Positions 50,371-60,005 of a DNA stretch of 64,000 nucleotides are shown here, piece after piece. The notes under the pieces are model-generated. The model was given only the letters and a program-made list of their open reading frames with translations. It had not been told where the DNA came from and made no database searches. The stretch is from Deltaproteobacteria bacterium (GTDB lineage: Bacteria; Myxococcota_A; UBA9160; UBA6930). The DNA is taken from the NCBI GenBank assembly GCA_029261815.1, contig JAJDAQ010000015.1, positions 1 through 64,000 of the forward strand, given 5' to 3'. The translations under genes were made by a program, and so were the position numbers. Numbering within the stretch: the stretch's first letter is position 1; the number at the start of each line of letters is the position of its first letter.

Positions 50371-50799
50371 ATGTCCGAGGAGAACGCGGCTCGGCCGCTC
50401 CCGGTCGTCCCCTACCTCAAACTTCCTGAGGACGGCGACCCCTACATCGAAGGCCAGAAGTGCAGCGAATGCAGCGCCATCTACCTGGGTGAGCGCGGCG
50501 GCTGCTCGAAGTGCGGCGCACGCGGCACACTGCAGGCCACCAAGCTTTCGAACCGCGGAAAGCTGCACGTCTTCTCGATCGTGCACCGCTCCTTCCCCGG
50601 GATCGAAGTGCCCTACGTCTCCGCGATCGTCGATCTCGACGGCGGTGGAACCGTCAAGGGCAACTTGATCAACATCGAGCCCGACCCGGAGAAGATCCAG
50701 TTCGGCATGCCGGTAGAGGTCGTCTACGCCGACGCGCTCGGACGCAAGGACAAGGACGGCAACTCCTACATCTCTTACTTCTTCCAGCCGGCCTCGTAG
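50371..50799 (+). CDS. Zn-ribbon/OB-fold (DUF35) acyl-CoA-associated protein
   Basis: GQKCSECSAIYLGERGGCSKCGARGTLQATKLSNRGKLHVFSIVHRSFPGIEVPYVSAIVDLDGGGTVKGNLI; CxxC pairs; directly upstream of a thiolase. Confidence 0.87.
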   Translation: MSEENAARPLPVVPYLKLPEDGDPYIEGQKCSECSAIYLGERGGCSKCGARGTLQATKLSNRGKLHVFSIVHRSFPGIEVPYVSAIVDLDGGGTVKGNLINIEPDPEKIQFGMPVEVVYADALGRKDKDGNSYISYFFQPAS

Positions 50800-50820
50800 C
50801 CGGACCCCAGGAGTCACGAC

Positions 50821-51966
50821 ATGACAGACGCATACGTCGTTGGAATCGACATGATCAAGTTCGGCCGCTTCCCGGATCGCACGGTCCCGGAGATCGGCTC
50901 CGAAGCCGCGCTCCTCGCGCTCGCCGATTGCGGTTTGAAGATCCAGGACATGGAAGCCCTCTACTGCGGCAACCTCGGCCAGGCAAACGCCATGGTCGGC
51001 CAACGGATCCTCCAGGAAATCGGCCAGACCGGCATCCCGGTGGTCAACTGCGCCAACGCCTGCGCCACCGGCGCCACCGCCTTCCGCGAGGGCTGGATGA
51101 GCATCAAGGCCGGTGTCTACGACACCGTCCTTTGTGTGGGTGTGGAACAGATGGGCAAGGGCCTCCTTGGCGGCGCCGGCGGCGGCTCCGGGATTCCGAA
51201 GGAAGGCCTGCTGGGTTCCGGCACGATGCCCGCCGTCTTTGCCGAGGCCGGCCAGGAACACGCTTCGAAGTACGGCACCACGTTCGAGCAATTCGCCAAG
51301 GTGTCGGTGAAGAACCATCACCACTCGACGCTCAACCCGAAGGCCATGTACCAGATCGAGACGCCTCTCGAGACGGTGATGAACGCTGAGATGATCGCGT
51401 ACCCGAACACGAAGCTGATGTGCTCGGTGAACGTCGATGGATCGGCCGCCGCGGTGCTCTGCAGCGAGAAGAAGGTTCGCGAGCTTGGCCTGATGGGCCG
51501 CGCAGTGAAGGTGAGCGCATCGGTCATGACGAGCGATCCGTGGCAGGAACGCGACCTGGTGATGCCCGACGTGAATTCGTGCACCCGGCAAGCGGCAGCC
51601 AAGGCATTCGAGATGGCCGGCGTCGGCGCCTCGGATGTTGACCTGGTGGAGTTGCACGACTGCTTCGCCACGGCCGAGATCCTGCATTATGAGAACCTGA
51701 GCCTCTGTGGCGAAGGCGAAGCCGGCCATATGATCGACTCGGGCGACTCCGCCCTTGGCGGTCGCTGCCCCGTCAACGTGTCGGGCGGCCTCCTTTCGAA
51801 GGGCCACCCCCTCGGTGCCACCGGCATCGCCAACATCTACGAGGTGTCGACACATCTCCGCGGTGAAGCCGGCAAGCGCCAGGTCGAAGGCGCAAAGGTC
51901 GGGATGACCCACGTGATCGGCCTCGGCAGTGCCTGTGCCATCCACGTACTGGAGAAGGTCAGCTAG
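50821..51966 (+). CDS. Thiolase-family protein / lipid-transfer protein-like acetyl-CoA acetyltransferase
   Basis: VNCANACATGATAFREGWMSIKAGVYDTVLCVGVEQMGKG...VDLVELHDCFATAEILHYENLSLCGEGEAG...GGLLSKGHPLGATGIANIYEV. Confidence 0.91.
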   Translation: MTDAYVVGIDMIKFGRFPDRTVPEIGSEAALLALADCGLKIQDMEALYCGNLGQANAMVGQRILQEIGQTGIPVVNCANACATGATAFREGWMSIKAGVYDTVLCVGVEQMGKGLLGGAGGGSGIPKEGLLGSGTMPAVFAEAGQEHASKYGTTFEQFAKVSVKNHHHSTLNPKAMYQIETPLETVMNAEMIAYPNTKLMCSVNVDGSAAAVLCSEKKVRELGLMGRAVKVSASVMTSDPWQERDLVMPDVNSCTRQAAAKAFEMAGVGASDVDLVELHDCFATAEILHYENLSLCGEGEAGHMIDSGDSALGGRCPVNVSGGLLSKGHPLGATGIANIYEVSTHLRGEAGKRQVEGAKVGMTHVIGLGSACAIHVLEKVS

Positions 51967-52096
51967 ACCTCCCCCAGCGGAATTGCGAGGGCCGTCGGAC
52001 GAATGTCCGGCGGCCCTCCGTCTTTCTGGGCGCGGAGTCATCGGCACCGGTCGAATTGGCGTGGAGACCGCGGGGGGTGCCGCCTACCCTCCCCCC

Positions 52097-54157
52097 GTGC
52101 GCATCCATCGCCCGACCCTGCTGGCCCCGATCCTGCTCGTTGTCCTCACACTCTCCGCGGGTTGCGGCGACGGCGTCACTTCCGCCGCCCCCGCTCAAGC
52201 CGCGCCTGGCACTGACGCCGACCCTGAAGTCAGTGCGCCGCCCAAACGCGTGCCGCAGGAGAAGCGCGGCGTTCCGCTTCCGGCCTATCAAGGCAACCAG
52301 ATCGATGGCAGCCCGCTCTCGTTCTCGGACTTGATCGGGAAGCGATTCCTGTTGTTCGGTTTCAATCCGGAAGTCGCCGGTGCTCGCGCGACGGCCGAAG
52401 CGCTGGCGGCGATCGCCGACTCGCGCGGCGAGCAGAACTTCGAGATCGTCGGCGTGGCAGCCGGCACCGGGATCGATCCTGTCCGCGCGTTCCTCGACGA
52501 CACGGGGCTCGAGATCCCGACCCTCTTCGACGGCGACGCGCGGATCAACAACCTGCTACGGCCGCGCTTCGGTCTACGCTCCGCGCTCTGGTTGCTCCAT
52601 GTCGACGCCGCCGGCAACGTCGTCGGCGGCACCACCCAGATCCCACCCAATGCGGAAGGCATCGACCACAGGATCCAGGAGATGCTGCGGCTCCCGACGG
52701 GAGACCGTGCCGCCGAGTTGCTCGCAGACAAACCACTCGCACCCCTGTTCAAGGCACAGCCCATGGCCGGTGGCGAACCCATTGAACTCGCCGACTACGC
52801 GGGCAAGCCCGTGATCGTGATGTTCTTCCTCCACACCTGTGAGCACTGCCACTCGGCACTGAAAGCGATGCGGCCCGTACTGGAGGCGATGCCCGAGGAC
52901 GCGCGACCGACGCTGCTCGGCATCTCGATCGTCAATCAGCCGGGTTCAGTGCTCCCGTTGCTGAAACGAGACGGACTCGATTTCTTCACGGTTCTGAGCG
53001 ATGCGAGTGGCGCTATCCAGAAGGCCTACGGCGCAGTGCGAGGGGTCCCCGTCATCATCGGCGTCGATGCTGAGCGAAGGATGCAATGGCGCGTCGACGG
53101 ATGGCGCGACGACCTCGACCCGCCGCTCATGAAGATGCGCCTCAACCGACTCGCCAACCAGCCGGTCCCGATGTTGCTTCGCAAGGACGGGTTCAGCGGC
53201 AACGAATTCTGCGCGGTCTGCCACGAAAGTGAAGCCGTCACCTGGGAGTTCACGAACCACGCGGGCGCCTACGACACGCTGGCCCGTCACGGGGCCGACC
53301 ACGATGGCGAGTGCGTTTCCTGTCACGTCGTTGGCTATGGCGAGTCCGGCGGCTTCTCGATTGCGAAACCCCAGGCCAGCCTCGAGGGCGTCGGCTGCGA
53401 GAACTGTCACGGCAGCGGCGGGCCGCACCGGTCTCCCGATTTCGTCGTGGAGAACAACTACGAGGGCGTCTGCACCACATGCCACAACCCGACACACTCG
53501 CTGGGCTTCGAGTACGCGACGTTCCTGCCCCAGATCTCTCACGCGGCCAATCTCGCCCTCGCCGACCTTCCGGCCGACGAACTCGCCCTGCTCCTGGCCG
53601 AGCGCCGCGAGATTCGCGACGTCCTACCGCGCGATGCCGACTACGTCGGCTCACCCGCGTGCCTCACGTGCCACGCCGGTGAGCACGCCACCTGGTCCGA
53701 GCACCCGCATGCGCAGGCGCTGGCCACCCTCGAAACGAAGGGTGAAGCCAACAACGCCGACTGCCTGAAGTGCCACACGACCGGCTACGGCGAAGCCACC
53801 GGATTCCCGGAAGGCGGCGCCAGTGACCATCCCGGGCTCGCGGGCGTGGGCTGCGAATCGTGTCATGGGCCGGGGGCCAACCACATTGCCGAAGACGCGC
53901 CAAAGCGCGGCACGATTCTCTCACTCGGAGACAAATGCGACTCCTGCGTGATCCTGCAGATCTGCGGTAGTTGCCACGATGATGCCAATGACCCGGGGTT
54001 CGAGTTCGTCGTGCAGGACAAGATCGACCACCAGCGCCACGGCACCATCGAAGCGGGAACGGGCCTACCCCTCAGCGCCACGGGCCTCGACAGTGGCACC
54101 AAGGCCGCATTGCTGGAACACGCCTTCGCCCACGCGCCCGAAGGCGCCTCCCGATGA
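52097..54157 (+). CDS. Lipoprotein fusing two redoxin (AhpC/TlpA-like) domains to a multiheme c-type cytochrome
   Basis: GTG start; lipobox-like LTLSAGCGDG; redoxin region with CEHC; eight C-terminal CXXCH motifs: CAVCH, CVSCH, CENCH, CTTCH, CLTCH, CLKCH, CESCH, CGSCH. Confidence 0.88.
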   Translation: MRIHRPTLLAPILLVVLTLSAGCGDGVTSAAPAQAAPGTDADPEVSAPPKRVPQEKRGVPLPAYQGNQIDGSPLSFSDLIGKRFLLFGFNPEVAGARATAEALAAIADSRGEQNFEIVGVAAGTGIDPVRAFLDDTGLEIPTLFDGDARINNLLRPRFGLRSALWLLHVDAAGNVVGGTTQIPPNAEGIDHRIQEMLRLPTGDRAAELLADKPLAPLFKAQPMAGGEPIELADYAGKPVIVMFFLHTCEHCHSALKAMRPVLEAMPEDARPTLLGISIVNQPGSVLPLLKRDGLDFFTVLSDASGAIQKAYGAVRGVPVIIGVDAERRMQWRVDGWRDDLDPPLMKMRLNRLANQPVPMLLRKDGFSGNEFCAVCHESEAVTWEFTNHAGAYDTLARHGADHDGECVSCHVVGYGESGGFSIAKPQASLEGVGCENCHGSGGPHRSPDFVVENNYEGVCTTCHNPTHSLGFEYATFLPQISHAANLALADLPADELALLLAERREIRDVLPRDADYVGSPACLTCHAGEHATWSEHPHAQALATLETKGEANNADCLKCHTTGYGEATGFPEGGASDHPGLAGVGCESCHGPGANHIAEDAPKRGTILSLGDKCDSCVILQICGSCHDDANDPGFEFVVQDKIDHQRHGTIEAGTGLPLSATGLDSGTKAALLEHAFAHAPEGASR

Positions 54158-54933
54158 GCAATGTCCGTGTCTCGCAGGACGGTCCGGTCCGGATTCTCTG
54201 TATCGACCGCGAGGACCAACGCAACGCGCTCGATCGCGCGACATTGAGCGAGCTCGAGGTCGCGTTCGAGAACGCCGCACGAGACAAGGCCGTCCGTGTG
54301 ATCGTTCTTCGCGGCGCGGGCGACCGTGCCTTCTGTGCAGGGGCAGACCTCAAGGAAGTCCTGGGCCACGAGTCGATCGAAGAGAGCCGAACCCACTTTG
54401 GTGGCGTCGCCAAGGTCATCGCCGCGATGGAGCGGGCACCGCAACCCGTCATCGCGCGCGTACCGGGCTTCGCCCTCGCGGGTGGTTGCGGCCTCGCGGT
54501 AGCGGCCGACTTCACCATCGCGAGTGAAAGCGCCGTACTGGGCTTGCCGGAGATCGGGATCGGCCTGCTTCCCTTGATGGTCTCGGTTCCCATCCAACGG
54601 GCCGTGGGCTCGCGCAAGGTCCTGCTCGATCTCGTACTGACCGGGCGACGCGTCGACGCCGCCGAGGCGAAGGAGATCGGTCTCGTTACCCGCGTCGTGG
54701 CGGATGCCGCGCTCGACGACACGATCGACGAACTTTGCGCGCTGCTCGCGCGCCATTCCCCCCAGGCCCTCGCGATGGGCAAGGAAGCCGTCTACACGGC
54801 GGGCGAAATGGACGCCCACGCCGCCATGAAGTACCTGCGCGAGGCCATCATCCTGGTTTCGCGCACCGAAGACGCCAAAGAAGGCATCACGGCCTTCTTC
54901 GAGAAACGGGATCCGACGTGGACGGGCCGGTAG
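54154..54933 (+). CDS. Enoyl-CoA hydratase/isomerase family protein
   Basis: DRAFCAGADLKEVLGHE...PVIARVPGFALAGGCGLAVAADFTIASESAVLGLPEIGIGLLP. ATG overlaps the preceding stop (ATGA). Confidence 0.93.
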   Translation: MSNVRVSQDGPVRILCIDREDQRNALDRATLSELEVAFENAARDKAVRVIVLRGAGDRAFCAGADLKEVLGHESIEESRTHFGGVAKVIAAMERAPQPVIARVPGFALAGGCGLAVAADFTIASESAVLGLPEIGIGLLPLMVSVPIQRAVGSRKVLLDLVLTGRRVDAAEAKEIGLVTRVVADAALDDTIDELCALLARHSPQALAMGKEAVYTAGEMDAHAAMKYLREAIILVSRTEDAKEGITAFFEKRDPTWTGR

Positions 54934-55670
54934 ACGAAACGCGCGAGGTCTTGCGCGCCGCCCGGGCATGGCTCGCCGAACTCTCCGAGGAAGGTGTGAC
55001 GAGCTACGAGCGAATGCCGGCGGCGCCGGCGACTGCCGCACCCGCCCCGCTCGACCCTCCGGTTGCCAATCCGCCCCGGGATGAAACCCTGGCATTCGAA
55101 GGGGCCCCGCGCCCGACGCTCGAAGCCGTGCGCGAATCCCTGGGCGACTGCGACCGTTGCCCGCTTCACCAGACCCGCAACCAGATCGTCTTCGGCGATG
55201 GCAACCCCGATGCCGACCTGATGTTCGTCGGCGAAGGGCCGGGCGAGAATGAAGACCTCCAGGGGCTCCCGTTCGTCGGAAAGGCTGGCGAGCTGCTCAC
55301 GAAGATGATCGAGGCAGGCCTCGACCTTCCGCGGTCGGAGGTCTACATCTGCAACATCGTCAAATGTCGGCCGCCCGGAAATCGCGACCCGCATGCAGAT
55401 GAAGTCGCCACGTGCCGACGCTTTCTGGATGGTCAGATCCGCGCCGTCCAACCCAAGGTGATCGTGGCCCTCGGCAAACCGGCGTCGAGCCTATTACTCG
55501 GTCGCAATGTCGCCATCACGCGAGAGCGCGGCACCTGGCACGAATACCAGGGCACGCCGGTAATGCCGACATTCCACCCGGCCTACGTTCTGCGCCAGTA
55601 CACGGCCGACAACCGCCGGCTGGTATGGGAAGACCTCAAGGCCGCGCTCGCAAAGTCGCGAGAGGCCTGA
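54918..55670 (+). CDS. Uracil-DNA glycosylase, family 4 type (Fe-S)
   Basis: [57 protein letters not shown]...[17 protein letters not shown]...[10 protein letters not shown]. Confidence 0.92.
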   Translation: MDGPVDETREVLRAARAWLAELSEEGVTSYERMPAAPATAAPAPLDPPVANPPRDETLAFEGAPRPTLEAVRESLGDCDRCPLHQTRNQIVFGDGNPDADLMFVGEGPGENEDLQGLPFVGKAGELLTKMIEAGLDLPRSEVYICNIVKCRPPGNRDPHADEVATCRRFLDGQIRAVQPKVIVALGKPASSLLLGRNVAITRERGTWHEYQGTPVMPTFHPAYVLRQYTADNRRLVWEDLKAALAKSREA

Positions 55671-55704
55671 CGCTCGACGAATCGCGATCGTTAGGCGGTC
55701 GCCG

Positions 55705-56178
55705 CTAGGGGCGCTCGGGGGCGTTGGCCGTTTGATCGGCGCGGAACTTCTCCACGGCCTTGCGAACCTCGGCGTCTGCCCCTGCCATGATCTGTGCGGC
55801 AAAGATGCCGGCATTCTTGGCACCCCAGGCGCCCACGCCGAAGGTGGCGACAGGAACGCCCGGCGGCATCTGAACGGTCGCCAGCAGCGCGTCCCAACCG
55901 TTGAGCGGAGAGCTGTCGATCGGGACACCGAGCACCGGCAACGGCGTGTGGGCGGCGGCCGCGCCCGCGAGATGCGCGGCACCCCCAGCTCCGCAGATCA
56001 CGACTTCGATCCCCTGGTCCTCTGCCTCCGCGAGGAAGCTCACGAGACGCGCAGGCGTGCGATGCGCCGAGATCACGCGGACATCAGACTCGATGCCCAG
56101 CTGGGCCAGGACCTTCTCGGCCGGCTTCATTACTTCGTAGTCGTTGGGGCTGCCCATCAGGATTGCCACTCGGGCCAT
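55705..56178 (-). CDS. purE: 5-(carboxyamino)imidazole ribonucleotide mutase
   Basis: VAILMGSPNDYEVMKPAEKVLAQLGIESDVRVISAHRTPARLVSF...VICGAGGAAHLAGAAAAHTPLPVLGVPID. Confidence 0.95.
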   Translation of the reverse strand: MARVAILMGSPNDYEVMKPAEKVLAQLGIESDVRVISAHRTPARLVSFLAEAEDQGIEVVICGAGGAAHLAGAAAAHTPLPVLGVPIDSSPLNGWDALLATVQMPPGVPVATFGVGAWGAKNAGIFAAQIMAGADAEVRKAVEKFRADQTANAPERP

Positions 56179-56286
56179 CGTCTTGTCTCCATGGGCCGTC
56201 GCGCGGCCTCGCTCGCGTGGAAAGCCGCGAAGTCTACACTACGGTGCCCTGCGCCGGAGGTGTCCGGCACGAAAGGACTCCCCTTC

Positions 56287-57108
56287 GTGAATGCGCCGCG
56301 ACCGACCGAGCCCGCCGCCCTATGCGGCGTGATCCTGCATCCGGCCGGCCACACCCGTTCGCCCGCAATGCACACCGCGGCGTTCGCCGCGCTCGGAATC
56401 GACGCGACCTACCTCCCCTTCGATGTCGCGCCGCACGACCTCGCCGCCGCGATCGACGGTGCGAGAGCCCTCGGCCTGCGTCAGCTGGCAGTTTCGATTC
56501 CGCACAAGGAAACGATCATGGCCCTGCTCGACGAAGTCGATGCAACCGCGCGCGCGATCGGGGCCGTGAACACGGTGACCCGAGACGGCGACCGGCTGGT
56601 CGGATCCAACACCGACTGGATCGGCCTCACGCGGGCCATCGAGCGAGAAACCCCGCTGGACGGAAAACGTGCCGTGGTCCTGGGCGCCGGTGGAACGGCG
56701 CGCGCCGCGCTGTTCGCGCTACGGGAAGCGGGCGCGCGCGCCATCGTCCTGAATCGCACCGTGGAGAGAGCCGAAGTGCTCGCGCGTGAACTCGGTGCCG
56801 CCGACGCTGGGCCGCTCTCGGCACTCGCTGACCACGACCACGACATCCTGATCCACACGACCAGCGTCGGCCTGCGCGCGGACGAAAGCCCGGTCGACGC
56901 CGCAGCACTTCGGCCGGGAAGCGTCGTATTCGACGCCGTGTACGACCCGCCAGAAACCCGCCTGCTCCGAGATGCATCCGCCACAGGCGCGCGAACCATC
57001 GGTGGGAAGTGGATGCTGGTCCACCAGGCGATCGAGCAAGTGCATCGCTGGACGGGACGAACGCCGGACGCCGATCTCATGGCGGACGCCTTCGACTCCG
57101 CCGGCTAG
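56287..57108 (+). CDS. aroE: Shikimate dehydrogenase
   Basis: GVILHPAGHTRSPAMHTAAFAALGIDATYLPFDV...AVSIPHKETIMALLDEVDATARAIGAVNTVT...VVLGAGGTARAALFAL; GTG start. Confidence 0.92.
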   Translation: MNAPRPTEPAALCGVILHPAGHTRSPAMHTAAFAALGIDATYLPFDVAPHDLAAAIDGARALGLRQLAVSIPHKETIMALLDEVDATARAIGAVNTVTRDGDRLVGSNTDWIGLTRAIERETPLDGKRAVVLGAGGTARAALFALREAGARAIVLNRTVERAEVLARELGAADAGPLSALADHDHDILIHTTSVGLRADESPVDAAALRPGSVVFDAVYDPPETRLLRDASATGARTIGGKWMLVHQAIEQVHRWTGRTPDADLMADAFDSAG

Positions 57109-57156
57109 TGCCGCAATCCGCCGGCTAGCGCCGAAGTCCGCTGGCTGGCGCCGCGA
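57097..57156. repeat. 20-bp imperfect tandem repeat, three copies, starting inside the aroE 3' end
   Basis: tccgccggctagtgccgcaa / tccgccggctagcgccgaag / tccgctggctggcgccgcga. Confidence 0.85.
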
Positions 57157-57170
57157 CCCGCAGGGCGCGT

Positions 57171-57189
57171 CGCGCGACATTGTCGCGCG
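57171..57189. other. Palindrome between convergent aroE and rpmG, possible terminator element
   Basis: cgcgcgaca-t-tgtcgcgcg: 9-bp perfect arms, 1-nt centre. Confidence 0.6.
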
Positions 57190-57202
57190 CACAGGAACCA
57201 AG

Positions 57203-57373
57203 CTACTTGAGCTTCGTTTCCTTGTAGATGACGTGCTGTCGCGCCTTCGGATCAAATTTCTTGATCTCGAGCTTGTGCGGCATCGTCGTCTTGTTCTTCG
57301 TGGTCGTATAGAAGTGGCCGGTGCCCGCGGTGGACTCCAACTTGATCTTCTCGCGCTTGCCCTTCTTGGCCAT
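57203..57373 (-). CDS. rpmG: 50S ribosomal protein L33 (cysteine-free form)
   Basis: Manual translation: [56 protein letters not shown]. Below the ORF-track length cutoff. Confidence 0.95.
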   Translation of the reverse strand: MAKKGKREKIKLESTAGTGHFYTTTKNKTTMPHKLEIKKFDPKARQHVIYKETKLK

Positions 57374-57382
57374 GGTCCGCTC

Positions 57383-57718
57383 CTACGCCTGCGGTTCGGG
57401 CACGAGGGTGCCACTGCGAGTAAAGACGCGTACCCGCTTGCCGTCGCGTTCCTCGGTACGGAAGCGGCTCGGCTGGTTGTCGGACGGATCGACGAGCATC
57501 ACGTTGGATGCATCGATGAAACCTTCTTGCTCAACGATGCCACCGGCACGAGCGCCACGGCGACCGGGCTTGAGGTGGCGCTTCTGCAGCCGAACACCCT
57601 GGACGCGGACGCGGGACTTGGAGAGGTCCACATCGAGCACGACGCCCTGCTTCTTGTCGCCGCTACCGACGCCGGAAATGACCTGGACGAGATCGCCCTT
57701 GCGAATGCGCATACCCAT
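57383..57718 (-). CDS. rplX: 50S ribosomal protein L24
   Basis: MRIRKGDLVQVISGVGSGDKKQGVVLDVDLSKSRVRVQGVRLQKRHLKPGRRGARAGGIVEQEGFIDASNVMLVDPSDNQPSRFRTEERDGKRVRVF. Confidence 0.93.
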   Translation of the reverse strand: MGMRIRKGDLVQVISGVGSGDKKQGVVLDVDLSKSRVRVQGVRLQKRHLKPGRRGARAGGIVEQEGFIDASNVMLVDPSDNQPSRFRTEERDGKRVRVFTRSGTLVPEPQA

Positions 57719-57756
57719 GGGTGTTCCTTCACGGCTCTCTCGCCGAAGAGCGCGTA

Positions 57757-57785
57757 TTTATGCGGGTTTCCGGGCCTTCCGTCAA
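57757..57785 (-). promoter_or_regulatory. Candidate sigma-70-type promoter for rplX-rpmG
   Basis: Minus strand TTGACG - 17 nt - CATAAA, about 40 nt upstream of the rplX ATG. Confidence 0.55.
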
Positions 57786-57853
57786 GGTTTCCCCCGAGGG
57801 CATCGTTCAAAATGGGCTCGCCGACCAGCGAGCCTTCCGTACATTCCCCCTCC

Positions 57854-59014
57854 ATGAGCCGATCTCCCCTTCTCGCCTTCCTTCCCCTCCCCGTACTCCT
57901 TGCCCTGACCGGTTGTCCCGGTGTCAACATGCCGCTGGGAGACGTCTTCGGGGACGGCGCGAAGCCGCCTGAACCGGAGCAGATCGCCTCTCGAATCCAG
58001 GTCGCCGATGGATTCGAGATCAGCCGGTATGCCGTCGTCCCGCGGGCCCGTGAGATCCTCGCCACCGCGACAGGCGACCTCCTCGTCTCGGTCCCGGGGA
58101 AGAGCCATGTCGTTCGCCTGCGAGCGGATGCCAATGGAGATGGTGCCCCCGATGGCGAGGACATCGTCGTCGGCGAACTCGACCGCCCCAACGGCATCGA
58201 CCTCCACGATGGATGGCTGTACGTGGCCGAAGGCTCCGCGATCGGCCGCATCCGGTATGACGTCACCACTGGCAAGACTTCAGGAAGCTACGAGGTCGTC
58301 GTGGACGGCCTTCCGAACGGGGGCAATCACTGGCGCCGGACCGTGCGCTTCGGCCCCGACGGAATGGGTTACGCCACGATCGGCTCGAGCTGCAACGTCT
58401 GTGACGAGGAGGAGCCCTGGCGAGCAAAGATGCTGCGCTTCGCGCCCGACGGAAGCGACGTCACGATCTACGCCCGTGGACTGCGCAACTCAGCCGATTT
58501 CGACTGGCACCCGACCACCGGAGCGCTCTACGCCACGGACAACGGTCGCGACCTGCTAGGCGACGACTACCCGCCGTGTGAGCTGAACGAAGTCGTCGAA
58601 GGCGGCGACTACGGCTGGCCGGTCGCGAACGCGGACCGCGACCCGGACCCCGATTACGGTGAGGGCCAGGAGGCAAGGATCGCCGCCTCGCTGCCGCCGG
58701 TTCACCCCTTCCCGCCCCACAACGCCCCACTCGGCATCCACTTCCTCCACCAGCCACAACCCGCCGACTATCAGCACGCAGCCATCGTCGGCCTCCACGG
58801 CTCGTGGAACCGATCCGAGAAAGACGGCTACAAGTTCGTTTCCCTGCACGTGGCTGCCGACGGTGGGATCACGTCTCGCGACTTCGTCTGGGGCTTTCTT
58901 GTTGACGACAACGTCATCGGCCGACCGGTTGATGCTGCAGAAGGACCGGACGGAACGATCTACCTCTCCGACGACTACGCGGGGGTGATCTACCGCGTTC
59001 GCGCGAGCGGTTAG
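57854..59014 (+). CDS. Lipoprotein, PQQ-dependent sugar (glucose/sorbosone) dehydrogenase-like beta-propeller
   Basis: Lipobox LLALTGCPG; GFEISRYAVVPRAREILATATGDLLVS...YARGLRNSADFDWHPTTGALYATDNGRDLLGDDYPPCELNEVVEGGDYGWPV...GSWNRSEKDGYKF. Confidence 0.87.
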   Translation: MSRSPLLAFLPLPVLLALTGCPGVNMPLGDVFGDGAKPPEPEQIASRIQVADGFEISRYAVVPRAREILATATGDLLVSVPGKSHVVRLRADANGDGAPDGEDIVVGELDRPNGIDLHDGWLYVAEGSAIGRIRYDVTTGKTSGSYEVVVDGLPNGGNHWRRTVRFGPDGMGYATIGSSCNVCDEEEPWRAKMLRFAPDGSDVTIYARGLRNSADFDWHPTTGALYATDNGRDLLGDDYPPCELNEVVEGGDYGWPVANADRDPDPDYGEGQEARIAASLPPVHPFPPHNAPLGIHFLHQPQPADYQHAAIVGLHGSWNRSEKDGYKFVSLHVAADGGITSRDFVWGFLVDDNVIGRPVDAAEGPDGTIYLSDDYAGVIYRVRASG

Positions 59015-59058
59015 ACAAGTAGGCGCCTCGCGCACCGCTTCGGGGCTACGCAACTCTT

Positions 59059-59874
59059 GTGCAAGCAGCCTTCGCGGAAACGATCCGGCATAATGCGCGC
59101 GTGCCCGGTTCCACGAAGACGATCGTCGTCGTTCCTGCCTACAACGCCGCCTCCACCCTCGAACGAGTGGTGGAGGACATCCCGATGGCGTTCGTCGACG
59201 AGATCATCGTTGTCGACGATTGCAGCACGGACGACACGCGCGAAGTGGCGCGCGGCCTGCCCGTCACCCTGATCGAGCACGAACAGAACGGCGGCTACGG
59301 CGCGAACCAGAAGACCGCGTACCGGGCCGCGCTCGATCACGGCGCCGACCACGTCATCATGGTTCACGGCGACTACCAATACGACGCACGCGTGATCCCA
59401 GCCTGCGTCGCGATCCTCGAACTCGGAATCTGTGACGTGCTGTTGGGCAATCGCATCCGCACCCGATCCGAGGCACTGCGCGGCGGAATGCCGGCCATCA
59501 AGTACGTCGCGAATCGCATGCTTACCATCCTGGAGAATGTGCTCTCGGGCCAGAACCTGGGGGAGTGGCACAGCGGCTTCCGCGCCTATCATCGCCGCGT
59601 CCTGGAGGGCATCCCGTTCGAGCGGAACTCCGACAACTTCGTCTTCGACACGCAGTTCCTGGTCCAGAGTGTCCACTTCGGATTCAAGCTCGGCGACGTG
59701 CCGGTGCCAGTCCGATACTTCGATGAAGCGAGCCAGATCCCGATCGGCCAGGCTTCGCGCTATGCCATCGAAACCCTCGGGACCTTCGCCGAATGGTACG
59801 GCCACCTGTCGGGCCTGCGCCCCCGCGAACGGTTCGCCCCGCGCGATGACGCCGCAGCCGGCCCCAGCGTCTGA
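59059..59874 (+). CDS. Family 2 glycosyltransferase (DPM1/polyprenyl-phosphate hexose synthase-like)
   Basis: [45 protein letters not shown]...[45 protein letters not shown] start uncertain. Confidence 0.88.
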   Translation: MQAAFAETIRHNARVPGSTKTIVVVPAYNAASTLERVVEDIPMAFVDEIIVVDDCSTDDTREVARGLPVTLIEHEQNGGYGANQKTAYRAALDHGADHVIMVHGDYQYDARVIPACVAILELGICDVLLGNRIRTRSEALRGGMPAIKYVANRMLTILENVLSGQNLGEWHSGFRAYHRRVLEGIPFERNSDNFVFDTQFLVQSVHFGFKLGDVPVPVRYFDEASQIPIGQASRYAIETLGTFAEWYGHLSGLRPRERFAPRDDAAAGPSV

Positions 59875-60005
59875 CGCGGAACCCTCACAGGTCGAGCGGC
59901 GTCCCATGAGCGGCCAAACCCGGATCAGTGTCGCTCGTGGCTGGCAGCCTTCAGATCCGGCATTCTCATGTGCTCTGACGAGGCTGTCTCAGCCCGACGC
60001 GCGGG

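Noticed and set aside
59875-60005. Possible sigma-54 promoter (tggcagccttcagat) upstream of the exosortase gene, which would fit a PrsK/PrsR-type circuit
   Set aside because: The -12 GC element is not at the required spacing; the NtrY/NtrX-like pair at 27926-31555 is about 30 kb away and looks like ordinary NtrYX.
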